A stretch of 64,000 nucleotides of DNA from JABGQS01 sp963666505 (GTDB lineage: Bacteria; Bacillota; Clostridia; Christensenellales; SZUA-584), in the NCBI GenBank assembly GCA_963666505.2, contig CAXXXL010000003.1:1364001-1428000 (forward strand), written 5' to 3'. Every line of letters starts with the position of its first letter. Position 1 is the stretch's first letter. A program made the position numbers and the translations under genes. The notes beneath the pieces were generated by a model. That model was not told the DNA's origin. It did no database searches and saw nothing but the letters and a program-made list of their open reading frames with translations. Positions 44,250 to 54,067 of this stretch are shown here, piece after piece.

Positions 44250-45446
44250 ATGGATAGAACCATACTGCACTGCGACTTAAACGCCTTTTATGCTTCAGTC
44301 GAGTGCCTGCTAAAACCAGAACTTAAAAACGTTCCAATGGCGGTCAGCGGTAACGTTGAAAACCGCCATGGTATTATTTTAGCCAAAAACGAACTTGCTA
44401 AGGGATATGGAATAAAAACGGCAGAAACAGTTTGGCAGGCAAAGAAAAAATGCCCTGAGATTATATTGGTACCGCCAAATCACGAGTTGTATTCTAAATA
44501 CTCAAAGATTGTTCGCAAGATCTATGACCGCTTCACTGACAGGGTAGAACCTTTCGGCATAGATGAAGCCTGGCTTGATGTAACTGGAAGCCTGAATCTA
44601 TTAGGCAGTGGTAAAGAAATAGCCGATAGAATTCGGGAAACTATAAAGAGTGAAGTTGGGCTTACTGCTTCGGTTGGGGTTTCATTTAATAAAATATTTG
44701 CTAAGCTAGGCAGCGACTATAAGAAGCCGGATGCAACTACAGTTATAAGCAGGGAGAACTATAAGGAAATAGTATATCCGCTGCCCGTATCAGCTCTCCT
44801 ATTTGTAGGCAAGTCAGCTAAAGCAAAGTTATCCGATATCGGTATCGATACAATAGGTCAGCTTGCAGATTCAAATAAAAATCTTTTAACCAATCTCTTA
44901 GGAAAATCCGGAGCGGTTATCCATGATTATGCTAACGGCCTTGACAATAGCACGGTAGAGTATACTAACGACACCAGAGAAGCAAAATCTATTGGCAGAG
45001 GGCTGACATTCAGTCACAACCTTATAGGCATGAATGATATTAAGGAGGCGATATTACCTCTTGCGGAAGATGTTGCCATAAGGTTAAGAGAGAATGGATT
45101 GAAGTGCAACGGAGTTCAGGTTACTATCAGGGATCCGGAGTTTAAAACAATTACGAGACAAAAACAGGTTAGTCAACCTACAAACCTTATTATTGAGATA
45201 TTAGAAACCGCAATACAGATTCTAAAAGATCAATGGGATTTAGACAAACCTATACGCATGCTTACCGTTACAGGAATAAATCTGATTTCCGATAATGAAG
45301 GCAAGCAATTGAGCATTTTTGATATCGGTGAAGATTCTAAGAGAGAAAGACTCGACAAATTGGAGCAGACAGTAAGCGAAATACGGCATCGTTACGGAAA
45401 GGACTCCATTTCTATCGGAGCGCATATCCGGAAAAATGACGAATAG
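44250..45446 (+). CDS. Y-family DNA polymerase (DinB/UmuC-like) of the ICE
   Basis: A 398-residue translesion polymerase. LHCDLNAFYASVE (first metal site) and FGIDEAWLDVTG (catalytic DE) are intact, followed by palm, fingers, thumb (helix-hairpin-helix around residues 190-230) and little finger. Tn1549-type ICEs often carry such a gene, possibly for bypass synthesis during transfer. It starts 4 bases after the CBASS effector with no clear ribosome binding site, which suggests its own leader was lost when the defence cargo inserted. It is followed by a terminator. Confidence 0.9.
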   Translation: MDRTILHCDLNAFYASVECLLKPELKNVPMAVSGNVENRHGIILAKNELAKGYGIKTAETVWQAKKKCPEIILVPPNHELYSKYSKIVRKIYDRFTDRVEPFGIDEAWLDVTGSLNLLGSGKEIADRIRETIKSEVGLTASVGVSFNKIFAKLGSDYKKPDATTVISRENYKEIVYPLPVSALLFVGKSAKAKLSDIGIDTIGQLADSNKNLLTNLLGKSGAVIHDYANGLDNSTVEYTNDTREAKSIGRGLTFSHNLIGMNDIKEAILPLAEDVAIRLRENGLKCNGVQVTIRDPEFKTITRQKQVSQPTNLIIEILETAIQILKDQWDLDKPIRMLTVTGINLISDNEGKQLSIFDIGEDSKRERLDKLEQTVSEIRHRYGKDSISIGAHIRKNDE

Positions 45447-45474
45447 TTAATAGCATACATAACAAACAAGATAG

Positions 45475-45502
45475 AAGCACTTACTTAGCACAAGTGCTTT
45501 TT
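45475..45502 (+). terminator. Rho-independent terminator after the polymerase gene
   Basis: AAGCACTT (45475-45482) pairs with AAGTGCTT (45492-45499), then T. Confidence 0.75.
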
Positions 45503-45513
45503 ACTGAAAAAAC

Positions 45514-45547
45514 AAAACTACCTAGATTCTATTCTAGGTGGTTTTTT
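45514..45547 (+). terminator. Second terminator, possible attenuator of the giant gene
   Basis: ACCTAGA (45520-45526) pairs with TCTAGGT (45533-45539), extended by AAAAC/GTTTT, then a T-run. It ends about 20 bases before the start of the giant helicase gene. Confidence 0.75.
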
Positions 45548-45565
45548 AATATAAGGAGGATACTA

Positions 45566-48500
45566 ATGGCAGAAAAACAACAATATATTGAAGAACTTGC
45601 ATCCGCTACTCTAAAGCAATTAAGCCGGAAAGATAACTGGATCAACTACCTAAAAACAGCGTCAAATCATTATAAATACGATTTCCGTGATACTTGCCTT
45701 ATATACGCCCAGCGTCCGGATGCTACTGCAGTAGCAAGCTATGATCTTTGGAACAACGTTATGCATAGATATGTCAACCGTGGAGCAAAAGGTATTGCAT
45801 TGATTGACACAAGTTCAAACAATTCAAGGCTGCATTATGTTTTTGATATTGCAGATACCAACGGACAAAGGATGCCGTTTATATGGCAGTATAAAGATGA
45901 GTTCAATGAGCAAGTTGTTGCTGATATTGCCGACAGTTTTAATCTTGATACGAATACGACGAGCTTTGATGAAACTATAGAAGCTATCACGGATACTTTA
46001 CTTGATGATGGCATGGAAGATTTGCTTAATGAGTTGAAATTTGCAGTGTACGGCAGCTTCCTTGAAGATGCGGATGAGCTAAATCTTAAACTTTGGTATG
46101 AACAAACCATCAAAGAAAGCGTTATCGCTACGGTGCTTTTCAGATGCGGCTTTGAGATGGATGAAGCTGATTTTGATTTTTCTCAACTGTATAATTTCAA
46201 CACACCGGATACTATCGTACAATTAGGAAAAACAACAAGCGATATGGCGGAAACAATACTAAGGGAAATTGAACTTTCCGTTAAAGCTATTGAGCGTGAA
46301 CAAAGAATAGAAAGGAGCAAAGAACATGGAAATCAACTACAAACAGCAGGACGAAGTGATGATTCCCGATCTTCAATTGAAAGGACAGATAATACAGCCG
46401 CTGGGCAAGTTCGGGCTGATCGGGAAAGAATATTTGGAGAAGAATCACGGCAGCAGATTCGACACGATGGTGCTGACGGGAACGCTATATCTGCACTGTC
46501 AGCAGGTAGAGCAGGAAGCGAAAGAACAGATAACATTACGGATATCGCAGATGAAGAAGAACACACCGCAGAACCGATGGGCAGCGATGTCGATGGAAAT
46601 AGAGAGCCAAGTGATTCAAGAGCTGATACTAACGAGATAAACGAACAAGACGATATCGACAGCGTTTTGCTCAGCGGAAGCGGATTTGAGGGTGGCAAGC
46701 AGCGAATCATTAATTTCTTCTTTGAAGACCATACCAGCAAAGAAAAAGCCGACTTTTTGAAAAACGAATATGGTGTAGGCGGTGGCTCATTTATATTCAC
46801 AGGCGACAGACATGGATTTCATGACCATAATGCAAAAGGTATAGAGATACATAGCAACGGATACAACAACCCCTCAATTAGTCTGACATGGTCAAAGACA
46901 GCAAAAAGAATCGGTGAGCTCATCGACAGCGGCAGATACTTCGAACAACGATATCCGAATGAAAAACCTCTGACTAAACCAAAGATTGAGCAAGCGGTAC
47001 AACAGGATATAGAAATGATAGGAGCGGAAAACGCTCCTTTTTCTTTGCCGGAAAATATAGATCGTAAACGCAGAACGCAGCCGGAGATGAACTATGCCCG
47101 CTTGGTGGAGCTTGTACCTCATATCATGGATAAACGGTATCGTTATGCAAAACTGAAAGCTGACGGGTTCATGGATTTGTCAGTTGAGTGGATTTCGGAA
47201 GACAGAATAGCTATTGCACATTACGGTGAGCAAAACGGAGACTTGATGGCTGACCCCGACATGACGCTCATCGTAGATAATGAAGCTAAAACTGTAATGC
47301 CCGCCACTTATCAAAATGATTATGTGGGTATTTATCAGGAAGTGTATACGGATGACGGCAGATGGCTGCCAAGACTTAGCCGTGAACTTACTTCATTCCT
47401 TACAACGTGGTTAAAAAATATAGAGTTTCAAGGGCATGTGCTCAAAGAAGCACGTTATTTTGATGAAGACATGTCTGAGCTTCCTATTGTTTTTGATGAC
47501 AACGGTAAAGAATACGGATTTGATATACCTCATGACATCATTAGTATGGCGGAGCTGGAAAACTTGCGTAATGAAGAACCTGAAACTGCTAACACAGAAG
47601 CAAATACGCAAATTGTCGAAAAAGATGACATATCAGATTCTCTTTTGCTTGATGACGGTACTTATCAGCCGCTATTCAAAGAAATCCTTAAACAAGGGAA
47701 TGTATCAAAGACAGGAAAACAGAAAATTTATGAGCTAATAAATGACACTTCTTCTATTGAACTGCTCATAGATGATCTGAAAAACATTTATGGCGATTTC
47801 TGGAGCGAGGTTCACTTTGATGAAGAAACCATCAAATGGCATGTAGATGAAAAAGGATTAGATGTATTTATAAACGGTTTGGATGAATCGAAGCTTCACT
47901 ATACATGGAGTGAAATAACTGACGGCATCATTAATTTGTTTAATGCAGGCGAGTACTTAGAAAAAGAAGAAGCGCCGGAAACCATGTTATATGTAGGAAT
48001 GACGGTATCACTTGAAGGCCGGGCATATTCTGTAGAGAGCCTTGATGTTTTAAACAACAAGATTGAGCTTAGAGATATCACATTTGCCGACGGAACCGGA
48101 TTCCCGATATTCCGCAAAGAGTATCTTGATAAATTTGAAAGAGAGCTGGAGCAGGACGGTTTTTTTGACAGTCTGAAAAAAGAAGAAAATACACTACAAC
48201 CTACTGAACAAAAGAAGATAAATTTCCATATTACGGACGATAATCTCGGTGTCGGTGGCGCTAAAGAAAAGTTTAAACGGAACATTGAGGCTATCAGATT
48301 ACTCAAAACTATTGAATCGGAAGACAGACTTGCAACAGCTGACGAACAGGAGATTCTTTCCCAATATGTGGGTTGGGGTGGTCTAGCTGCAGCTTTTGAC
48401 GAGGACAATTCCAGTTGGAGCAGTGAATATTCAGAGCTGAAAAGTTTGATGAGTGAGGACGAATACAAGCAGGCAAGAGCGTCTACACTGAATGCACACT

Positions 48501-51500
48501 ATACGTCTCCAGTAGTTATAAAGGCAATGTATAAAGCATTGGAAAACATGGGCTTTAGCGGCGGGAATATACTGGAACCTGCAATGGGCGTTGGTAATTT
48601 CTTTGGACTGCTGCCGGTATCTATGAGTGAATCCAAGCTATACGGCGTGGAAATTGACAGCATCACCGGCAGAATGGCACAGAAGCTTTATCAAAGAGCA
48701 AATGTAGATGTAATGGGATTTGAAAGTACAACATACCAGGATAATTTCTTTGATGTAGCAATCGGTAATGTGCCGTTCGGGTCATATAAGGTTGCAGACA
48801 GAAGATATGACAAGCTTAATTTCATGATCCATGACTATTTCTTCTGCAAAACAATCGATAAGGTGCGGCCCGGCGGTATCATAGCTTTTATTACGTCAAA
48901 AGGAACATTGGATAAAGCAAACTCCACGTTTAGGAAGTATATCGCACAGAGAGCGGAGCTTATAGGAACAATTCGCCTGCCAAACAATGCATTCCAAACT
49001 AATGCCGGAACACAGGTAACATCGGATATCATTTTCCTGAAAAAGCGTGAAAGCCTAATTGATATTGAACCTGATTGGGTACATCTCGGACAAACCGAAG
49101 ACGGTATTGCTGTTAATCGGTATTTTGCGAACAATCCGCATATGATTCTGGGTAAAATGACACAGGGCATCGGCATGTACGGTAATGAGAATGAAACCGC
49201 ATGTGAACCCTTTGAAGGTGCTGTGCTAGCAGAACAGTTGGAAGAAGCGATAGGTCATATCCAAGCAGAAATCGAAGAAAACGAGTATATGGTCGATGAA
49301 CCGGAATTTGAAGATACATCGATACCAGCTGACCCGAATGTTAAAAACTACAGCTACTGTATCAGAGACGAAGATGTTTACTATCGTGAAAACTCACGTA
49401 TGAACTTGGTAGACACCAATGAAACAGCAAAGAATAGAATCAAAGGCATGATTGGGATGAGGGGTATTTTAAATGATTTAATAGATGCTCAGATGAACGG
49501 TGAAGCAGAGTTCGCCATCAGACGATTGCAGCAGAGACTTAACGAAAGCTATGAATCCTTTGTTCAGGAATATGACAGAATCAACACTCGTGCTAATTAT
49601 ATGGCAATGAGCGAAGACAGTTCATATTATCTGCTTTGCTCTCTTGAAATACTTGACGATGAAGGCGAGTTTGAGCGCAAGGCGGACATTTTCACAAAAC
49701 AAACTATTCGTCCGTACAGGGAAATCAGACATGTGGACACTGCCAGTGAAGCGTTGGCAGTGTCGCTTGCCCGAAAAGGAAAAGTAGATTTAGGGTATAT
49801 ATGCTCTCTGACAAATAAGGAAACGGGTATGGTTATTGAAGATCTAAAAGGCATTATATTCAAAGACCCTATTTCTGACCAGGATAATATTTATGAAGGA
49901 TGGCAGGCAGCAGATGAGTATTTATCGGGCGATGTTCGTGCGAAACTGAAGACAGCGGAAATCGTTGCAAAAAACAATCCTGATTATTCGCATCATGTTA
50001 CTGCGCTGCAGCAGGTACAGCCAAAAGACTTGGAAGCCAGCGACATTGATGTAAAGCTCGGAACAGTATGGATACCGACTAGGTATATTGAAGACTTTAT
50101 ATTTGAAACGCTGGATACACCAAGATACATGCAATACGATATTGATGTTCATTACTCTGAGCATACCGGTTCTTGGAACATCAGCAGAAAGTCAGCGGAT
50201 ACAAGTGTAAATGCTACTCAAAAGTATGGTACAGACCGTATGAGCGCTTACTGGATTATAGAAGAAACACTGAACCAGAAAAGCATACGGATTACAGACA
50301 GAAACGAGTTGCCGGATGGAACAGTGACATATGTGTTGAATAAGAAAGAAACGATGCTGGCGACACAGAAACAGACGTTGCTGCAGGAAGCTTTTAGGGA
50401 TTGGATTTTTAAAGATGAGACCCGGCGTAATGCTCTGGTTAAAATGTATAATGAGCAGTTTAATAATATTCGGCCCCGTGAGTATGATGGTTCTCACATT
50501 GAGTTTATAGGTATGAACCCTGAAATTGAGCTAAGGGAACACCAGAAGAACGCAGTAGCAAGACAGCTATATGGCGGAAATACGCTGCTTGCTCATGTAG
50601 TTGGAGCCGGAAAAAGTTTTGCGATGATAGCGGCAGCGATGGAAAGTAAACGGTTAGGTTTATCAAACAAGAACCTTTTCACTGTACCGAATCATTTAAC
50701 GGAGCAGCTTGCAGCTGAAGCGTTGAGACTATATCCGTCCGCAAATGTGCTCGTGGCAACCAAAAAAGATTTTCAAACGAAGAATCGAAAAAAGTTCTGC
50801 TCAAGGATAGCGACAGGTGACTATGATATTGTTATTTTAGGGCATACGCAGTTTGAGAAAGTGCCTTTATCCAATGAGCGGTTAATCCGAATGCTGGAGC
50901 AGCAGATCGATGAAATAGCGTTTGCGATTCAAGAGCAAAGTGGAAGAACAGGATTGCGATATAATGTGAAGCAGATGGAAAAGACGAAAAAGAGTCTGGA
51001 AGCTAGACTAGCTAAACTGAACAGTCAGGAAAGAAAAGATGATGTAATAGAATTTGAAGAGCTGGGTATTGACCGGCTCTTTGTTGATGAAAGTCAGAAT
51101 TTTAAGAATCTCTTTCTAGTAACTAAAATGCGCAATGTAGCCGGAGTATCTCAGACGCAGGCACAAAAAGCGACTGACATGTTTATGAAATGCCAGTATA
51201 TCGATGAATTGACCGGAGGGCGAGGCGTTACCTTTGCCAGCGGTACTCCAATTTCAAATTCCATGACCGAAATGTATACGGTACAGCGTTATTTACAGAT
51301 GCATGAGTTGAGGAAACGGGGATTACATCATTTTGACTGCTGGGCATCCGTATTCGGTGAAACGCAGACCGCTTATGAGCTTTCCCCTGAAGGAAACAGG
51401 TTCAGAATGAAGACAAGGTTTTCAAAGTTTTTTAACCTTCCGGAACTGATGAGTATGTTCAAGAATGTGGCAGATGTGCAGACAAATGATATGCTGGATT

Positions 51501-52999
51501 TGCCTATGCCAAAGCTGAAGACCGGTGAAGTTATAAATGTGTCCGTAAAACCTACAGAGATACAGCGTAACATGATACTGGAACTTGGTGAACGGGCAGA
51601 TGCAGTAAGAAATGGTGATGTGGAGCCGACCGAAGATAACATGCTGACCATTACAAATGACGGACGGCGTATTGCGCTCGATCAGCGTCTAGCCAATCCA
51701 TTGCTGCCTGATGAAGAAAACAGCAAGATAAATAGTATTATGTGGAACGTATTTGATATTTGGGAAAGAACAAAAAAAGATAAGCTTACACAGCTAGTTT
51801 TCTGTGACCTTTCTACGCCTAAAGGCAATGGAGAGTTTAATATTTATGAGGACTTGAAACAGAAATGGATTGAACAAGGTATACCTGAAAATGAAATTGC
51901 GTTTATCCATGATGCAAAGAACGAAAAACAGAAAGCAAGTCTTTTTGCAAAAGTCAGGAGCGGCGAAGTCAGAATACTAATGGGTTCTACTCAGATGATG
52001 GGTGCAGGTACAAACGTGCAATTACGATTGATTGCGATTCACCACTGCGATTGTCCGTGGCGACCCTCAGATTTGGAGCAACGTAACGGTAGAATTTTGA
52101 GGCAGGGAAATATGAACGAGGAGGTTGAGATTTACAGGTATGTGACTGAGCAGACCTTTGATGCGTACAGTTACCAGTTGATTGAGCAGAAGCAACGATT
52201 TATAGGGCAGATAATGACAAGCAAAGCCCCGGTAAGAAGCGCCGCTGATCTAGACGAAGCGGCGCTTTCTTATGCAGAGGTAAAAGCACTGGCTACCGGT
52301 AATCCGCTTATAAAGGAGCGCATGGAGCTGGATGTTGAAGTCAGCAGATTAAAGTTGTTAAAGAGTGAATACCGGAATCAGAAGTATCGGTACGAAACAC
52401 AGATATCTACGACACTGCCCAGAAGAATCAGCGCTATTAATCAGCGTATCCGAGGTTTAAAAACTGATATACAAACTGCAAAGCAATATGAAGATGCCGA
52501 GTTTTCAATGATGATAGGCGATAAAACCTATACTGAGAAAAAAGATGCAGGAGAGTTGCTCTTGAGTAGTATGAAGACAATAAAGGATCAGGAAGCTCAT
52601 GCTATAGGCTATTACAAAGGATTTGGTATTCTGCTTCAGCGTGATGATCTATTCAAGCAGCCGTATATTGAACTTCAAGGCAGCATTCGCCACAGGATTG
52701 AAATGGGAAGTGATGTACACGGCAACATACAGCGTATTGACAACCTGATTAAGAGTCTGCCTGATTTATTGGAGCATAAGGTTGAAGAGGTTGGCAGTAC
52801 TGAAAAACAACTTGAAGTTGCAAAGCAGGAAGTGAAAAAGCCGTTCAACCAAGAATTTGAACTTAAACAGAAGCTTATTAGGCTAGATGGACTCAACCAT
52901 GAACTGGCTATGGATGTAAAAGAAGAAACTCAGGATATAGGTGACGAAGGCGAAACGCCAGCGGAGAAATCCATAAGCAGTTGTGGTTTAGAGAGGTGA
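45566..52999 (+). CDS. Giant ICE protein: ArdC-like domain, DNA methylase, SF2 helicase
   Basis: A 2477-residue protein typical of Tn1549-like ICEs. The N-terminal ~120 residues look like the ArdC single-strand-binding domain (NWINYLKTASNHYKYDFRD, YINRGAKGIALID-like). Two copies of a ~100-residue domain follow (around residues 365-460 and 700-800; each ends in a TWS-type motif). An N6-adenine methylase core shows ILEPAMGVGNFFG and GNVPFGSYKV near residue 1068. An SF2 helicase shows HVVGAGKSFAM near 1672, VDESQNFKN near 1841, SGTPISNSMTEM and QRNGRILRQGN near 2171. A coiled-coil tail ends the protein. AAGGAGG precedes the ATG. A linker at residues 253-358 is overprinted by tnpV. It may protect or unwind element DNA during transfer. 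Confidence 0.9.
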   Translation: MAEKQQYIEELASATLKQLSRKDNWINYLKTASNHYKYDFRDTCLIYAQRPDATAVASYDLWNNVMHRYVNRGAKGIALIDTSSNNSRLHYVFDIADTNGQRMPFIWQYKDEFNEQVVADIADSFNLDTNTTSFDETIEAITDTLLDDGMEDLLNELKFAVYGSFLEDADELNLKLWYEQTIKESVIATVLFRCGFEMDEADFDFSQLYNFNTPDTIVQLGKTTSDMAETILREIELSVKAIEREQRIERSKEHGNQLQTAGRSDDSRSSIERTDNTAAGQVRADRERIFGEESRQQIRHDGADGNAISALSAGRAGSERTDNITDIADEEEHTAEPMGSDVDGNREPSDSRADTNEINEQDDIDSVLLSGSGFEGGKQRIINFFFEDHTSKEKADFLKNEYGVGGGSFIFTGDRHGFHDHNAKGIEIHSNGYNNPSISLTWSKTAKRIGELIDSGRYFEQRYPNEKPLTKPKIEQAVQQDIEMIGAENAPFSLPENIDRKRRTQPEMNYARLVELVPHIMDKRYRYAKLKADGFMDLSVEWISEDRIAIAHYGEQNGDLMADPDMTLIVDNEAKTVMPATYQNDYVGIYQEVYTDDGRWLPRLSRELTSFLTTWLKNIEFQGHVLKEARYFDEDMSELPIVFDDNGKEYGFDIPHDIISMAELENLRNEEPETANTEANTQIVEKDDISDSLLLDDGTYQPLFKEILKQGNVSKTGKQKIYELINDTSSIELLIDDLKNIYGDFWSEVHFDEETIKWHVDEKGLDVFINGLDESKLHYTWSEITDGIINLFNAGEYLEKEEAPETMLYVGMTVSLEGRAYSVESLDVLNNKIELRDITFADGTGFPIFRKEYLDKFERELEQDGFFDSLKKEENTLQPTEQKKINFHITDDNLGVGGAKEKFKRNIEAIRLLKTIESEDRLATADEQEILSQYVGWGGLAAAFDEDNSSWSSEYSELKSLMSEDEYKQARASTLNAHYTSPVVIKAMYKALENMGFSGGNILEPAMGVGNFFGLLPVSMSESKLYGVEIDSITGRMAQKLYQRANVDVMGFESTTYQDNFFDVAIGNVPFGSYKVADRRYDKLNFMIHDYFFCKTIDKVRPGGIIAFITSKGTLDKANSTFRKYIAQRAELIGTIRLPNNAFQTNAGTQVTSDIIFLKKRESLIDIEPDWVHLGQTEDGIAVNRYFANNPHMILGKMTQGIGMYGNENETACEPFEGAVLAEQLEEAIGHIQAEIEENEYMVDEPEFEDTSIPADPNVKNYSYCIRDEDVYYRENSRMNLVDTNETAKNRIKGMIGMRGILNDLIDAQMNGEAEFAIRRLQQRLNESYESFVQEYDRINTRANYMAMSEDSSYYLLCSLEILDDEGEFERKADIFTKQTIRPYREIRHVDTASEALAVSLARKGKVDLGYICSLTNKETGMVIEDLKGIIFKDPISDQDNIYEGWQAADEYLSGDVRAKLKTAEIVAKNNPDYSHHVTALQQVQPKDLEASDIDVKLGTVWIPTRYIEDFIFETLDTPRYMQYDIDVHYSEHTGSWNISRKSADTSVNATQKYGTDRMSAYWIIEETLNQKSIRITDRNELPDGTVTYVLNKKETMLATQKQTLLQEAFRDWIFKDETRRNALVKMYNEQFNNIRPREYDGSHIEFIGMNPEIELREHQKNAVARQLYGGNTLLAHVVGAGKSFAMIAAAMESKRLGLSNKNLFTVPNHLTEQLAAEALRLYPSANVLVATKKDFQTKNRKKFCSRIATGDYDIVILGHTQFEKVPLSNERLIRMLEQQIDEIAFAIQEQSGRTGLRYNVKQMEKTKKSLEARLAKLNSQERKDDVIEFEELGIDRLFVDESQNFKNLFLVTKMRNVAGVSQTQAQKATDMFMKCQYIDELTGGRGVTFASGTPISNSMTEMYTVQRYLQMHELRKRGLHHFDCWASVFGETQTAYELSPEGNRFRMKTRFSKFFNLPELMSMFKNVADVQTNDMLDLPMPKLKTGEVINVSVKPTEIQRNMILELGERADAVRNGDVEPTEDNMLTITNDGRRIALDQRLANPLLPDEENSKINSIMWNVFDIWERTKKDKLTQLVFCDLSTPKGNGEFNIYEDLKQKWIEQGIPENEIAFIHDAKNEKQKASLFAKVRSGEVRILMGSTQMMGAGTNVQLRLIAIHHCDCPWRPSDLEQRNGRILRQGNMNEEVEIYRYVTEQTFDAYSYQLIEQKQRFIGQIMTSKAPVRSAADLDEAALSYAEVKALATGNPLIKERMELDVEVSRLKLLKSEYRNQKYRYETQISTTLPRRISAINQRIRGLKTDIQTAKQYEDAEFSMMIGDKTYTEKKDAGELLLSSMKTIKDQEAHAIGYYKGFGILLQRDDLFKQPYIELQGSIRHRIEMGSDVHGNIQRIDNLIKSLPDLLEHKVEEVGSTEKQLEVAKQEVKKPFNQEFELKQKLIRLDGLNHELAMDVKEETQDIGDEGETPAEKSISSCGLER
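46326..46640 (+). CDS. tnpV: TnpV-like protein overprinted in the helicase gene
   Basis: A 104-residue protein encoded entirely inside the giant gene in the +1 frame. MIPDLQL, PLGKFGLIGKEYLEKN, LTGTLYLH and the QMKKN...QELI ending match the TnpV family of transposon-encoded proteins. AAGGAG lies at perfect distance before the ATG. In the other frame the same bases encode a low-complexity hydrophilic linker, so the constraint seems to lie on tnpV. The function of TnpV is not known. Confidence 0.7.
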   Translation: MEINYKQQDEVMIPDLQLKGQIIQPLGKFGLIGKEYLEKNHGSRFDTMVLTGTLYLHCQQVEQEAKEQITLRISQMKKNTPQNRWAAMSMEIESQVIQELILTR

Positions 53000-53003
53000 G
53001 ACG

Positions 53004-53933
53004 ATGGCACAAGTAACAAAAGAACAGATTGAGCATGCAAAATGGCTTGATCTGCTGACATACATGCGGCTCTATGAGCCGCATGACCTTGTCAGGAAAG
53101 GGAATGATTATTGCACAAAAGAACATGACAGCTTGACTATTTCAGAGAATGGTTTATGGCATTGGTTCTCACGAGGCATAGGCGGCAAAACAGCGTTGCA
53201 GTATCTAATAAAGGTTAAAGAAATGGATTTTGTCGATGCGGTATTGCATTTATGCTGTAATACACCTATCCAGCAAAGTCAAAGCCCTCCGACAAACGAG
53301 GAAGATAACAAAAAGCATAAGTTTATATTGCCGAAATTATATAAGGATAATGACAGAGTTGTTGAATATCTTCGAGTGCGTAAAATCAGCGATTTTACAA
53401 TCGATTATTGTATTGATAATAAGCTTCTGTATGAAAGTGCGGATTATCATAACGCTGTATTTGTCGGATATGACAGTGAAGGGGTTGCACGATATGCTGC
53501 GCTGCGTGGGACATGGAGGCACATGGCTAATTCGTTTAAAGGTGAAGTTGCTGGAAGCGATAAGCGGTTTAGTTTCAGCGTGCCGGCAATAAAGAAAAGT
53601 GATAAAGTGATTGTGACAGAGAGTGCAATTGATGCGCTCTCTGTTGCTACTTTGATGGGAAATATAGGTGATGTTCATTATTTATCTGTTGGTGGTGTTT
53701 ATGTACCAAAGAATGCTGATGTTGAATTACCAATTGCTCTAGAGCAATACTTAAAAAATTATAAAGAAATAAGTAAGGTTGAGTTATGTCCTGATTATGA
53801 TAATACAGGAATTAATTCTAGTTTATTATACAAGAAAAAAATACATCAATTGGGATTGAATGCTTCAATAAGACTGCCTAAGCGTGGGAAAGACTTCAAT
53901 GAATATTTAGAAAAAAGTAGCCATTTATTATAG
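53004..53933 (+). CDS. Toprim-domain primase-like protein (DUF3991)
   Basis: A 309-residue DNA-processing protein. The N-terminal half has LTYMRLYEPHDLVRKGNDYCTKEHDSL-like primase zinc-region features without the full cysteine set, then DUF3991. A Toprim fold follows with VIVTESAIDALSV near residue 203 and LCPDYDNTG near 257. Such proteins are thought to act in replication or transfer of ICE DNA. It follows the giant gene by four bases. The last ~80 codons are noticeably more AT-rich than the rest, right before the ATPase cargo. Confidence 0.8.
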   Translation: MAQVTKEQIEHAKWLDLLTYMRLYEPHDLVRKGNDYCTKEHDSLTISENGLWHWFSRGIGGKTALQYLIKVKEMDFVDAVLHLCCNTPIQQSQSPPTNEEDNKKHKFILPKLYKDNDRVVEYLRVRKISDFTIDYCIDNKLLYESADYHNAVFVGYDSEGVARYAALRGTWRHMANSFKGEVAGSDKRFSFSVPAIKKSDKVIVTESAIDALSVATLMGNIGDVHYLSVGGVYVPKNADVELPIALEQYLKNYKEISKVELCPDYDNTGINSSLLYKKKIHQLGLNASIRLPKRGKDFNEYLEKSSHLL

Positions 53934-54067
53934 AAACTCGTATAAATACCGGCAATGTGTAACTCAAATATGTTATAATCTAGTAATGTAATATGTAATT
54001 ATATATATTAACGTTATGCTTGAGAGAGAAGACTATAATTGCTTAAAGGATATATTAAGGTGATTTT

